Source of the DNA: Dermatophagoides farinae
Taxonomy: Eukaryota > Arthropoda > Arachnida > Sarcoptiformes > Pyroglyphidae
Assembly: GCF_024713945.1 (NCBI RefSeq)
Contig: NC_134677.1
Location: forward strand, 7,257,001-7,321,000
Direction: 5' to 3'
Length of the DNA: 64,000 nt
This document shows positions 44,680 through 58,300 of the stretch, in pieces (position 1 is the stretch's first letter; every line of letters begins with the position of its first letter). The translations under genes and the position numbers were made by a program. The notes beneath the pieces are model-generated. The model made no database searches, had not been told where the DNA came from, and saw only the letters and a program-made list of their open reading frames with translations.

Positions 44680-46955
44680 CATAGCGAGAAAAAACAACAA
44701 CGAAGAAAAAAAATTCTAGACGTTATATCGTTATGCGATCGTATGATACGATTTATGATTCTATTATCAAATTTTGGCGATTTACTAAATCTGTGCAATT
44801 TGTTTGTGTTTGTAATAAGAGATCGATCGATAGAAAAAAATAATGTGTTTTAGATTTTGGTCTGAACATTCTAGAATCTAGATGATCATTTTCTATTTGT
44901 TTATTTGTTTCTCATTCATTCATATAATATCACTGGACATTTGTTTGTTTGTTTATAGATTCTGTATTTTTTTTATCTAAAGAAATTTCTATTGTAGATA
45001 GATAGATTGATATTTGTTGTTTATTCGATTATCAATCGATTTACTGAATTTCATTGATTTTATGGATAATGATCTAATGATGATGATGGTCAACGGGAAA
45101 AATAACAGTATTATTATCATCATCATCATTATCGACAAAATTAACCAAATTTTTTTCTCCTTCCTCTTTTTTGTTTGATGTGCATATATATTGTGTTTGA
45201 GATTTTTTATTTTTCGTTTTTATTTTCACTTTATTACCTTTGTGTAACATTACATTGGTAGATCTATTTTTTTTTTTTTTTTTTTTGCTTTGTATTTTGT
45301 ATCCGTGTCCGTTCGTGTGCAACGAGTGTTGTGTTTTGTATATACGGTCATCATTTTCGATAATCATAATGATTGTTGGTGATGATAATAACAATAGAGA
45401 CGACAATGACAGGCCAGTCATTTGAATCATCATCATCATCATCATCGCCGCCATCATACGTACAATTACACACACATAGACACACACCGCATTCTATAAA
45501 GTTACTCCACCCTTTTGAAAGTAAAGAAAAAACATTTTCATCATCATAACCATTACGTAAGGATTGAGCAACCGATCATTGGGCCAACAACAACAACATT
45601 GTTCCATATAGACTATCAGAGAAATGAAATGAAAATTTTGATTTGCTCCACATGTGATGCTTCTTTATCTAAATGTTTCTTGTATGTCTCTGCATAATTG
45701 TTTTTTGTTGTTTGATTGATAATAATAATAATAATAACAATGATGATGATGATTAGATCACCACCATTCGTAGTAAAACAACAAATCAATTGGTCCAATT
45801 TCATTTCGGCGTTAATTTTTTCCTTGAAAAACGAAATGAAAAAAAAATATTAAATGATAACAAAAACCTATTGTGTTCCATTTTATTGGTATGTTGTTCC
45901 ATCGATCATTAGAAGAACATACTCGAAAAATACAATGCATTTTATATAAATTTGATGATCAAATTTATTTGAACAAATTTTGATCCCGAGGATTTTATTT
46001 CATTTCTAAGAGTAATTCTATCATTACCATTATATCGTATTTGATGATCAATTATTTTTTCGTTTCGTTTATTGATTTCTACAATGAGATAAAAAAAATC
46101 GAAAATTATGTGTTTTATTTACTTAATCTTCGAATAAACCTGTCCTTTGATAAACTAGATTCCACATCAATTGCCCGATCATTGGGCTAGAAAAAAAAGT
46201 TGAATACATCACTATGATAGAGAATACAGCGCTTCCAAAACATTACCAGACTCCCACGCAAAGCTTGTTTTTTTTCCTTTATTGGATAATTTTTTTTATA
46301 ACAAGCTATAAAGACCATCGAGCCTTCATCATAAAAATTCTTCCGTATTTATCTTGATTCAAAATCAATGTTTTTTTTTAGATAATAATAGATTAAGAAT
46401 TATTTTGATTGTTTCCGTAGTCATTATTCTTTTTCTCATTGATTGAGATTTTGTGGTTGGCAGGTCAGTTAGTAGTTGTGATTAGTTAGGTAAAAAAAAA
46501 GACAAAAAAACAACAACAACAAAATTGATTTAATCACAAGTTTCGTGCATTGAACTTGAAAAATTCGTCATTTGTGAACCGGTTTTCACTAATAATAATA
46601 ATTTTTGTTTTTTTTACAGTAAAACTATTCTCAATACGAGCGATTCTTGTTTAAAATCATGAATTTGTCACACACACAATAACATAATATAATCATTGGT
46701 TATGTTTTGAATAAACTTGTCATATATTCTATTTTTTTTATCGTTGCTCATTTATAATTATGATGATGATGATACAAAATTTGATTCATCATCAATCAAA
46801 AATTCAATTGTGCATTTCAGTACGAAGAAAGAGAGAGAGAGAGAGGAAAAATGATATTCTAGAATTTCATATTCGTTACGGATTTGCATATATTTTGTTG
46901 AATTTGGTTATCTCACCTTTCAACGGTAATAACAGTAATAAATAATGCACACCAC

Positions 46956-46957
<2 letters not shown>

Positions 46958-46991
<34 letters not shown>
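46958..46991. repeat. Poly-T tract, 34 nt
   Basis: The longest homopolymer seen in the window. No adjoining target-site duplication or retroposon body is evident. Confidence 0.95.
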
Positions 46992-46992
<1 letters not shown>

Positions 46993-49900
46993 ATAAAATA
47001 AATTCTTTTTCTCTCAATTCGAGATTGGTTTATAAATATTTGGTCAATATTTTAATCGATTAATTGATCCAGAAAAAACCTTGATATCATATTACTGGTT
47101 TGTTTGCATGCTGTTTACAATGCTATCATTTCGATTGTTGTTGTTGTTGAAGACTCTATTTTTATATATAATCTAATTATTTTTTTCAAGTTTGTTGTTG
47201 TTGTTGTCATCGTAGTTTGTTGCTTGAAAAAAATAGTGGATTTCCATGCGAATGGCTACTTGATGGGTAGAATCGAAAATTTTCTTTTATTCCAGAACAC
47301 CATATATATTTTCATTCAATGTTTTATATATTATATATAGCTCAAAATGAGTTAATCATTTTTGTTTATGTGGATTTTGTCGAAATAGATTCAATTGAAT
47401 TGTGAATGTAAATGTGTGTGTGTGTGTGTGTGTTTGTTACCCTTAACATAAAAGCTTTTGCTTCTTTATATTTGTTTCCTCGGGTAATGTGCTGAAAACT
47501 TTGAAAAAATAATTGACTAAACCAGCTTCATGTTTATGTTTATGGTTTTTTGTTGTTTCTTGTTATTGACAATCTTTCTCTGATATGTGTGGGTTTATTC
47601 CAAAGCGAAAAAGAAAATTTTTTTTTCTTCGTTCCAGAAACAAGACAAACAAAATAGCCATTTGCAAAATGCATTGCCATGATTCAGTTGATGTATTTCA
47701 ATTTATATTTCATTATATCCATTCACTACTGTGCGTGTGTTTTTGTTGAAAATATCGTCCGATTATCAAAACCATGCAATTCAGCCTGTGAATTTAGTTA
47801 ATAGATTTTTGTTTCTTTCTTTCCTCTTTATTATGAAGTCTGTTTTTTGTGTGTGTGTGTCTCTTGACCATAGATGATGATGGATGTTTACTTTCTAATA
47901 TATCTATGGATTTGGTTTTGACTGGTTTTAATGATTTAAGCTTTTATAATCGAATTTCATTTTTTTTTTTTTTTTTTTTTTGATATATAACAATCGACAA
48001 CGAAAAAAAATTGTCCTCATACAAACGAATAGCCCATGAAGTTTATGTGTGGTCACAAGATGTCTACACAATGAAATCGCTACAAATCACAATTTTTACT
48101 ACTGTATCATTCAATTGATGATGATGATCAAATAGTTTGGCTATTGTTGATTTTTTTTCTTCACTGAATCCAAACTTGAGGTCATTGATTTAATTTTTTT
48201 TTCTCTCTATTGTTCATCGGTATTTCTATATGAAACATGAATGAATGGTTTTTATATAAATTATTCAGATGAATTTTTGTCACTTTTTGCTACGAATCAA
48301 CCATTTTGGACAAGTTTTTTCATTTATTCATTTGAAATTATTTCGTTTTTTTTTGTTATTTTGCTATTTTTGTAATGATTTGTAATAACAAATTATTTCA
48401 TCAATGAAAGAAAAAAATAAAAATCCTAAAAAAACCCAGATACCAACGCCCAAAGTTCAGTTGTAAGTTATTGAAAACAAAAAAGCTAATTAATTTGATC
48501 AAAAGTTCTTTTTTTTGTACCAAAGTACCATAATGATGTAGTAATGTGTTTCATCGTCACAAATATTTGTTTTTCTCATTCTGGTTGTGACATTTTTTTT
48601 CTATTCCCGGGTTTATTTTTTTGGAGCTACCCAAATGATATTTTTCCATTTAACAGTGGCAAAACAAAAACAAGGTCAATTGAAATAAAAGAAACAGAAG
48701 AGAAATATTTTTCAAAAAAACGATATTTGGTTATAATTGATTATATTGTTTTTAATATTTTTGTTTGTGTATATGATGATAATCTAAGTGTCATGGATAA
48801 TGTGCATTGAAAATATTTGAAATTTTTTTCCCGTGTAAAAAAAATGAAAATCTTTAATTGAATCCTTCATTGGAAAACACACACACACACACACACACAG
48901 GTGCAAAGAAAAAAATTTAGGTTTCTCTTGTTCTAATACATATTATTATTATTACGATGTAATTTTGTCTTGTGTATCTTTCAATTTTTTCATGGTTTGT
49001 AATTCTCTCAAGAAAGAAGAAATTATTATTTTGTTTGTTCCGTTTATTTCCATCTTATTCAACAACTTTTTGTTTTTCTTCGACGGAAGTGTCATTGTTA
49101 CTGTGAAATTTGTATGCATTTTTTTTGTATGTTTTGTATGTGTGTGACTCATTCTAATGGCAGTTCAGTTATCTTCTCTGTGTGGTTTTTATTTTCATCA
49201 TTTCATTTCATTTCATTCATCGTTTGGTCATGTCATTCTTTTCTTTTCATTTATTATTATTGAAATTAATGTCGTTAAACATCATCATCATCTGTGTGTG
49301 TGTGAATTTGTCTTTGCAGTCGAAACTTTTTTTTTGTTGTTGTTGATGATTCTGATGGCATCATCCTTGATGATAGTTGTGTGAAGTGTGTGTTTTCATA
49401 ATAATAATACTATTATTAGAATATAAATATATAAACCCCTACTAATAGGACATACTCTTCTTTTTTTAAAAAATAAATGATGATGCTATGATGATGATGA
49501 CTAGATGTTCTTCTACAGTTAACTTATTACTATGAAGATTTTTTTTTTCTTAATCATATATATATGCAATGTTTTGAAGAGAAGAAGGAGGTGGTGGTGT
49601 ATGTGTAAGTGTGTTTGTGTGTGTGTGTGGGAGTAGTTATGCAATGTGTGTATATGATGGTGATTGCAATTGAGAAAAAAAACTTTCTTTTTGCTTTCTA
49701 TTCATGATGAGGATGTTTTTAGGATTATCACTTCGTGATGATGTTGATGATGATGATGATGATTACGATGTCGATGGATTGTTGTAGTTGATGGTATTTA
49801 TCTATGTGTGTGTGTGTTTGATAGAAAAATTTTTTTTGATGAGTCAAACGGTTGTTTATTTCTTATTCATCAATGTTTGTATGGATGGATTCAAGCATGC

Positions 49901-52900
49901 ATGCATGCATGACAAGCCGGTCGAAATTTAGTCATTACACACATAGTTATATATGACAATAGCCTTTTTATAATAGAAATAGAAACGGAAAAATTATTCG
50001 ATAACGGAGTTTAACATACACAGCAGCAGCATTAATATAACAATAACAAAAAACTTGATGATAACATTGAATGTGGGAATCGAATAATTTCAGATTTTTT
50101 TTTGCACTGATTTTTTTTTGTTACCATAAAATCAATCTTGGAAAAAAATTTATTTTTTTTCTCATTCTCATCATTATATCACTTACAGACATCTATAAAA
50201 TGAACAATTCAAACGAAAAAATTGTTGTTTTTTATCGTCTATTATTTTCTGTTTCCGGTGATTGTGGTGGTGTGTTGTGTAAGAATTGAGCCAAAAAATT
50301 TTTTTTTTGACCTTTAATTTTTTCTTGTATTTCTCAGATTGAATTATCATCATTTTATATATTTCCTATATATATATGAATAAACGAATTTATCATCATA
50401 TAAGACGTTGTGTTTCGTCGATATTTATGATGATGATGATGATGATTAATATTGTATATCACATTTGAAATGCATGTGTGTGTGTGAAAAAGTGTTCGAG
50501 AGAAAATAGTGACTATGATGATGATCTTGATGATAAAATTATTATTATTTTTCACATAAATATTCAACAAGTGTCCAAAATATGATTGTCGTCGTCTGTA
50601 GAGTTGATCATCATCATCGTATTCATTTTGTTGATGATATTACCATGTGTGCTTGTGTTTGTGTGAATAAATTGATTGAGTTTTAATCCATCCATAATCC
50701 ATAATAATAATAATAAAAGACAATCGATTTTTTTAAACACTATTGTTTTTGTATATAATAGTAAGTTGACGTTTTTTTTTCTCTTATAATATTCAATTTA
50801 TTATGTATTCGATAATGATGCCAGTTGATTTATTCATTCATTACCATTGATGATGTATGTGTGTTGTTGATATTTGTTTCCATCATGATGGATCATCATT
50901 ATTTAATATTTTTTTGTTTTGTTTTGTTTAACACTATGAAATAATGATAAATTACCATTATTGTTGTGTGAAACATGATGATATTGATCTAAGAAATTTC
51001 TTTTCGTCTTTTTCATTAACTCTTTAATATTCATATATAAATGATATATATACTGTGATAATGAAATATATAGTGTGTGTGCGTATGTTGAATGAATGAA
51101 TGAATGTAGATGATGATGATTCACGAAACACATGAATTTTATTTCGAATGAATAATTCTTTGATAACAATCAAGTTTTTTTATTCTCTGGTTTTGATTTT
51201 CTTAGAGCACAAAAAAACAATTGAATTTTGTTTTTTTTAGTGTTGTTGTTGTTGGTTATATGAAAACCACACATGTGTATGATGATGGATCATGATGTGT
51301 TTTAGTGGTGGTTCGTTGCCTTGTTTTGTATTGATTGTTGTTATTCATCATCAGTCTGTTGAATGGCCGATTCTTTTATTTTTATTTTTTTTTTTTTGCA
51401 TTTTATTGGCGCCAATTTTTTTTTGTTCATTATTATCATCATTATCATCATTGGTTGTGCAATGACATTACATGATACAATCAATCAGTTGAAACTAAAA
51501 TTAAAAAAAAGAAAAAGAAAATTTAACTATACCAAAATAGTTTTTGATGATGACCATGATGGTTTTCTTTTTCTGTATAAAGAAGAGTTGACCGTAATCT
51601 ATTCGTCATCTTTTACTTCGTCATTGGACACTTGATTGTCGTTGATGTTGATCATGATGATGATGATGGATGTAATTATTGCATAAAGGTTTGTTTTTAA
51701 CATTAGTGTCTGTTTTTTCTCTTTTATTTTCTTTACTTAGCATGCCAACTTCGATATTATTCATCCCCTTTATCTATCTATCTATCATCATCATTTATGA
51801 TTTTTCTTTTACTTGGGCTAGAATTTTTTTTTCTTATTTCCACACACATGAAATCTCCAATGGCGATATGGCTTTGTGAACGACGACGACAAACAAACAA
51901 ACAAACAAAACAAACTAGCCACAGGTGTTTAGGATTTCATTTTGGTGATGCTTGATTGCCAAGATGTTGTTGTATCGAATTTCGCAAACGAAGAAAAAAA
52001 AACCTGCTGCTACAGGATCTTTTGCTTCCTCTATGGACAAATAACCGGTTCTGTCATTTATACCTGGTTATCTGGTAATTTAAGTTTTTTTTGTTGGTGA
52101 TGGTGGTGGTAGGTCATCATTTTTATTCGTTTTCAAGTCATCGTTTTGTTGTTCTATAAAAAAAACAGTAACAATCAACAATTATGATCAAAATTATCAT
52201 TCCATTTAAAGTCATCTAAATAGCAGCGATAGTTTTATCTCTTTTTTTGAAAATTTTTTTTTCGGTCCATCATTGTACAAGTTTTGTGTCTAGTCTAGTC
52301 AATTTCACATTACTTTTTTTCGTGCATTCGAGTTTACCTGAATTACGATCAGTTGGCGAATGAAAAAACAGAGTCCTAGAAATAAAATGAAACGATATTT
52401 TTTAATCAACAGTTGAAATTTAGAACTCTTTCTGAAAATTGATGATGCTAATGAGAAAAGAAAAACCTGAGAATAGTAACCTGAGTGATGATGATGATGA
52501 TGATGATGATAATGATATCGAGGTTGAATTTTGATATGTATACAAAATTTAAATATTTATTCACACAATCAATCGTTGATGTTTTTTTTAGAAAAGAAGA
52601 AGAAAAACAAATAACGAATAATATTTGTTAAAGGGGCAATTTTTTTTTGGTAACTTCCATTTTAAGACTTTATCGAAATCTTGTCAGAAAACGATGGTAA
52701 AATCAAGGAAAAGTTTTGATCTTTTTTTTCCTGTTTTAATTCATTGCCACACGATGATGGTGATGGTGATGATTAAGACAATGATTGACATCTTTTTAAA
52801 TACTAAGGTGATTCGTGTGTTAAGAATCACTGTGTATGTGTGTGTGTGAACATCAACAAAATTATTACGATATAATCATGTTAGATTTAAAAAAAAGATG

Positions 52901-55120
52901 ATGACTTGATCATGTTCAACAAATGACACGGTAATCTTTGGATTTTTTTTTTTTTTTTTTTTGACTGACATTTTCAGTTTTAACGATATTTTTATTGACC
53001 ACATCAATGTTTTTTTGTTGTTGTTGTTTGATTGATTAATTTATCACAATGATGACAGTTTGAAATTATAATACAGTGGGTCTGTATTATTCTTATCAAT
53101 AAATATTCATATGATGAAGAAAAAATGGCTTGGCTGTTTTGGATTTAATTAAACTTGAAGTTTTTTTTGGGTTGCTATAATAATATTTGATGATCAAACC
53201 TGATGATGAATGATGATGAGGTTTTTTTTCGGAGGCTAATTTTTTTTGTTCTCATTGTCAAATATCATTAATCTAATATATATCGATGATAGGTTTTTCG
53301 ATGAGAAATGATTGTAAGAGAGAAATAAAAAACATTTTTCACACATTTTCAACATCTCTTTTTTTTTGACCCTTTTTTTTGTTTTCCAAGTATTCACACA
53401 TCTCATTTTTTTCCACGATTGAAATTGTTTTTAAGTGTTTTTCACATTCAAAATTAACTGGAATCATATTCATAGTTCAAATGAATCAATTGTCAATTTA
53501 TTCTCGAAATAAATGTGAACACATTTTTGTTACTACAAGACTTTTTTATTTGATTTTTTATGGTATCAAAATTGTAAATGTAGTTTTTTTTCATTTATAA
53601 AGAACATTAACCAGAATGAGAAAATATTTGATTGGATATTTTTGTTCCATTCTCTTGGTAGTTATAGTCAGAAAAAAAATATAGATCAAATGTGATCAAA
53701 ATTAACATTCATATCGACTGAATCATTTATTTTTCTCTATATATTGCCCATTTTGAAAATATTGTTTGTTCCAATTTCCATTAACCTAGTCGTTTGTTGA
53801 ATCATTCATTCAACAAACGAATCATCCATCCTACGAAGTCAATTACATTCACTATTCAAAACATTCACAGACATCCATTAATTATTGACTAACGAAAACA
53901 ACAACAAATGAAAAACGAAAGTCAAAAAGAAAAAGAAAAATATTTTCCACGATACAATTACGTTGATAAACTATTAACTTTGAATTTATGTGTGTAGTAT
54001 GAATGATGGAAAATGAAAGTTGCATATATAGATTCGAATCAATGATAGTGGAAATTAATATGACCGGCCTCCACACACATCACCTGCATGTGTGTGTTTG
54101 TGTGTGTGTGTGTGGGTCTAGAAAAAAAAAGACATTTGAATTCTGAAAAAATTTTGAAAATCTTGACATTCAGGACATTTAATCTGAAATATATGTGTGT
54201 ACGACAATTCGTTTTTGTTGTTGTTGTTTTTTTTCATTCTCTGCAATCAAATGTTTCAGATCATTGGCCGGCTTATTATGGCTAAATTGATGGCAATTTT
54301 TTTTTTTGATCTGACCACTAAAGGCACTAGATATAATAATAAAAATGATGATGATGAAAGTAATAACAATCATAAATTTTTTTTTTTGTACAAAAGTTTG
54401 GGTTTATGAAATATACAGAAAAATACATTTTTTATATTAAAATGAAAATGAAAAACTAAATTTGAAAAATTTTGTCTGACACTCTTTGTTCTTTGCACTC
54501 ATCGTCACCATCATCTTCATCATTGACTTCATTGACATTTCTATATATATATAAAAGTTTTTTGTTTTTTCAAAGTTTTTAATTTTCTACTATCGAGAAA
54601 GTAGAATTCGTATCGTGTACGCTAATACCCAAACCCAACTTGATGATGAATATCTTAACACTTGAAAAAAAGTTTTTTTTTTGTCAATACAACACACATT
54701 GCACATACAAACAACATTCATCGTGACAAAACTTTGCACTCGAATTTTTTTTTCTCAAAAAGAAATGAAAATTATTTTCACTTTGAAATTTTTATATATG
54801 GATGAAAAATTTTTATTAAATGTCAATGGTAAACATAATAATAATGATGACGATGACGATGATAAACTATCGAAACAACTATTGAAATGAATGAATTGAA
54901 CAAAAGGGCCAAAGTTTTTTTTTCTTTGATCTATATTTATTCACTATGTGAAATAATAATGACTTTTCATGAGTTTTTTTTTTCGTTAAATATTTGAAAA
55001 TGTAAATGAATATATCATCATCATCATGAAATGTTATGAATTTATGAATGTTTTTTTTTCTCCAAATTGAAAAAAAACTAATTTTAATTTTTTTTTATTT
55101 TCTTTTTTTTTACCCAACAG

Positions 55121-55320
55121 GCAAATGTGAATAATAATCATAATCATCACAATCATAATCATCATCATTATCGTTTACCAGTAAATTAAAATTCTCAAAA
55201 CAAATAATGTTCAATTCAAAATCCTCTATATTGTGGTGGTGTTGATGAAATCATTATCATTTGAAGCATCTACAATCCACTCTTCATAACAAATAACAAC
55301 AACAACAACTACAAAAAATC
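55121..55320 (+). other. CadN 5' UTR exon segment with splice acceptor and uORFs
   Basis: A long pyrimidine tract ending TACCCAACAG at 55120 is a strong acceptor directly upstream of the CadN start. The following 200 nt contain a start-stop element (ATGTGA at 55125-55130) and a 12-codon uORF (55207-55245). Both precede the main ATG and could lower translation. Confidence 0.5.
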
Positions 55321-58300
55321 ATGGATCCACCCAATTTCACATCACCATCATCATCATTAAATTCCTTGATTAATCATCATCATCATCATCATAGGAAGCA
55401 TAATACTAATAATCATCATAATGATCATATAACACGAAGCCATCAAATGGCACAATCGACAATAATAATAATGAACAATAAATATCAACAACGACAAAGA
55501 AATCGGATAACAAAAAGAACAATGTCGACAACAAATCGACAAAATACTTTTGATTTTTCATGTTTTTTATCACAACAACAACAACAACAATTGCCATCAA
55601 TTTCGACAAGAAAAAATTTCCAGTCAAATGTGTCATTTGTGTTATTATTCTTATTGATGATCATATTGAATCAATTCAATGTGGCCATTTCTTTATCCAG
55701 TCATTATTATCATCATCATGATCAGTCATCATCATCATCATCATTGGATGATGTTGTCGCCAATAATTATCATGTCGACCAAGGAATGGCCGAAGAAGTA
55801 GTGGCCGTACCACATGATGCCTATGTAGGTTATGAAGTATTGAGGCTAAAATTCACATCGAAACCTCGTTATGATGTCTCTTTAACGTTGTCTGAAGATG
55901 ATAATTTAGATGGTAGTAATAGTCATTATCATGATGGACAAATAAAAAATCAAGAGACTACCATTACCACTAATAACATCGTTGAACCACATATCGAACC
56001 AAGATTCCGTTTGTTAGCCGAATCCGATACGGATCTGAATCTGGTTTCTATATTTGCATCCGATTCTGAAGATCTCGAACGTCATGTTTATGAAATGGTC
56101 TCATCATCATCATCCTCATCACCATCTTCTTCATTGGTTATGAATGATGATGATTACGATTCATCTACACCATCATCCAAGTCACATTTTACATTACTAT
56201 CTGACGGATTATTGATGACAACTAGAGATCTAACCGATCTGGTTAATAAACCAGTATTTTTGGCTGTACGGGAAGATGCATCACCATTCTATGTTCGTGA
56301 CCGTGTATTCCGTATAAATGTTTACAACAATACTCGTGTGAGCAAAGTTCGTTTCAACCAACCATCCGCAATCGGACATATACGAGAAAATGCACCTGGT
56401 TCAACAGTGGTCGAAGGTCTTGAAACATTGCGATTGATTGATGGTGAAAATTTGGTCAATGATGGAACCGTTTTGTTTACATTGATTGAAAATGATTATG
56501 ATACAGGCAGCAATAATAATAATAACAACAACAACGATGACGACGACGATGATGATGATATCCGAATAAAACGACGTCATGGAAATAATCAACAATCACA
56601 ACAATATGAATCATCATTTCGTTTGGTCAATTTAACATCGATATCGATTGTGTCCACTCGATCATTAGATCGCGAAATCAAGCCATACTATGATTATATC
56701 CTTTCAGCTCGTTCGACTGACAATAATTTTTTCGCTCAAGTTCCTTTACGAATCTTGATCGACGATGAAAATGACAATGTACCAATTTTTGAACGATCAT
56801 TATATGAATTTTATATTGCCCATGATACACCATTATATTCAATGATTGGCAATGTAACAGCAACCGATTTGGATGAAACCGATTCAGTCGTATATCATCT
56901 AACTGAAAGGCATCCTAATTTTGTTATTGTACCGAAAACTGGACAATTAATGTTGATTAAACATGCTCAACACATCCCTCAACGTTATGAATTTGAAGTT
57001 TATGCTACGGATGATCGAAGACCAGCACATGAACGTCGTTCATCACAATCAGTTCCTGTCATTGTTGAAATTTATCGTGAAGATACATATAACAATGAGG
57101 ATATCAACATTGATAGTGAAGATGATTCTAAAAGCATAAGTAATGATAGTCAAAGTGAAGAAATTAATAATAATATCATTAACAATGATTCAGAATCTGA
57201 TTCCGAATCAGAATTTTCTCAACAAGATGAAGTTGGTATCAGCAAAGATGATTCTATTGCTCGTGCTCGTGCTAAACGTGAAATTCGTCATACAAAAACC
57301 TATGAATTTAAAGAATCGGATGGTTCTACACCCGGAATGGTTGTTTTTCAATTAGATCGTCGAACGCCGAATGAAAAATTTCGTCTCGAAACTCCGAATA
57401 AATGGGTAACAGTAGATCCTAATGGAGCAGTTAAAGTGAAAGAACCATGGGACTATGAACAATTGGGCAAAGATAAAACTATCGATTTTTGGGTTATTTC
57501 ATCCTTAGAAAATGGTGGTAAGTATTTTTTTTTCTTTCTATCTTATCTAGTTTTTCCTACAATCAGGATTTACTTGCCGACATTACTTGAGTGTAGAAAT
57601 GATAAATTTCTTTTTGTAGACATTGTTTTTTCTTTGTTTGATGTTCGTTCTTCCACACCCGACCGCTTGTCTTAGTCGTCGTTGTTGGATGTACAATATG
57701 AAATCGTTTATTTTTCCCCCAACAATGATTCGGCGCCAAAGTTACCGCGCCCTTTTTATCTAGGAAACGCTGCTGCTGTTTCTTTCCCAAATAGTGAAAT
57801 CGTTTTTAATGCTTGGTGCCGGAAATCTGTGTTTATTATATTAGAATTTGGAATTGCAATATAGAGAAATGGTAGCATCCCAAATTATTATTTTTTTTTG
57901 TATTGTTGATGGACTATAGTCATTTGTTTGTAGTTTGTATTTAATTCGATTCATATGAAGAAGCTATAGCGTTTGGGATTTATAATTTCATTTTGGTTTT
58001 TCAATTTTTTTTTGTCTGGGGAATTGTTAAAATAGGAATTTTCATTTCTCAGTTTTTTTTATTGTTGCATAATTCATTTGATTTTGATTGTTGTGAATGT
58101 GTATGGTCATTGCTTTACAGTTGAAATCTGGTCACTTTGAAAGCTTTCATTAATGGAAATCGTTTTTTTTTTTTGCTGTTGAATTCAAACGCTAAACTAA
58201 ATGAAAAATATAGTAAATTGGTGAATTAGGACCGGATTCATTCGAGTTGTGTGGCTTTTTTTTGTTTTTATTTTTCTAATCACTTTGTGAATAAAAGAAA

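Larger units (their letters stand above)
37141..55120. other. 18-kb region without a supported coding gene
   Basis: Nothing in either strand here reads as a convincing protein. The left end should hold the promoter of the SLC38-type gene. From about 41 kb rightward the plus strand becomes T- and GT-rich, like the sense strand of the later CadN intron. I infer that much of it is a CadN 5' UTR intron plus its promoter. Other content: GC-richer patches near 39660-39720 and 40560-40900, a CT run at 40873-40890, a GT run at 44651-44679 and long T-runs at 43885-43908 and 46958-46991. Confidence 0.5.

Noticed and set aside
46958-46991. Poly-T tract as the tail of a retroposon
   Set aside because: No target-site duplication, internal promoter or element body could be seen beside it.
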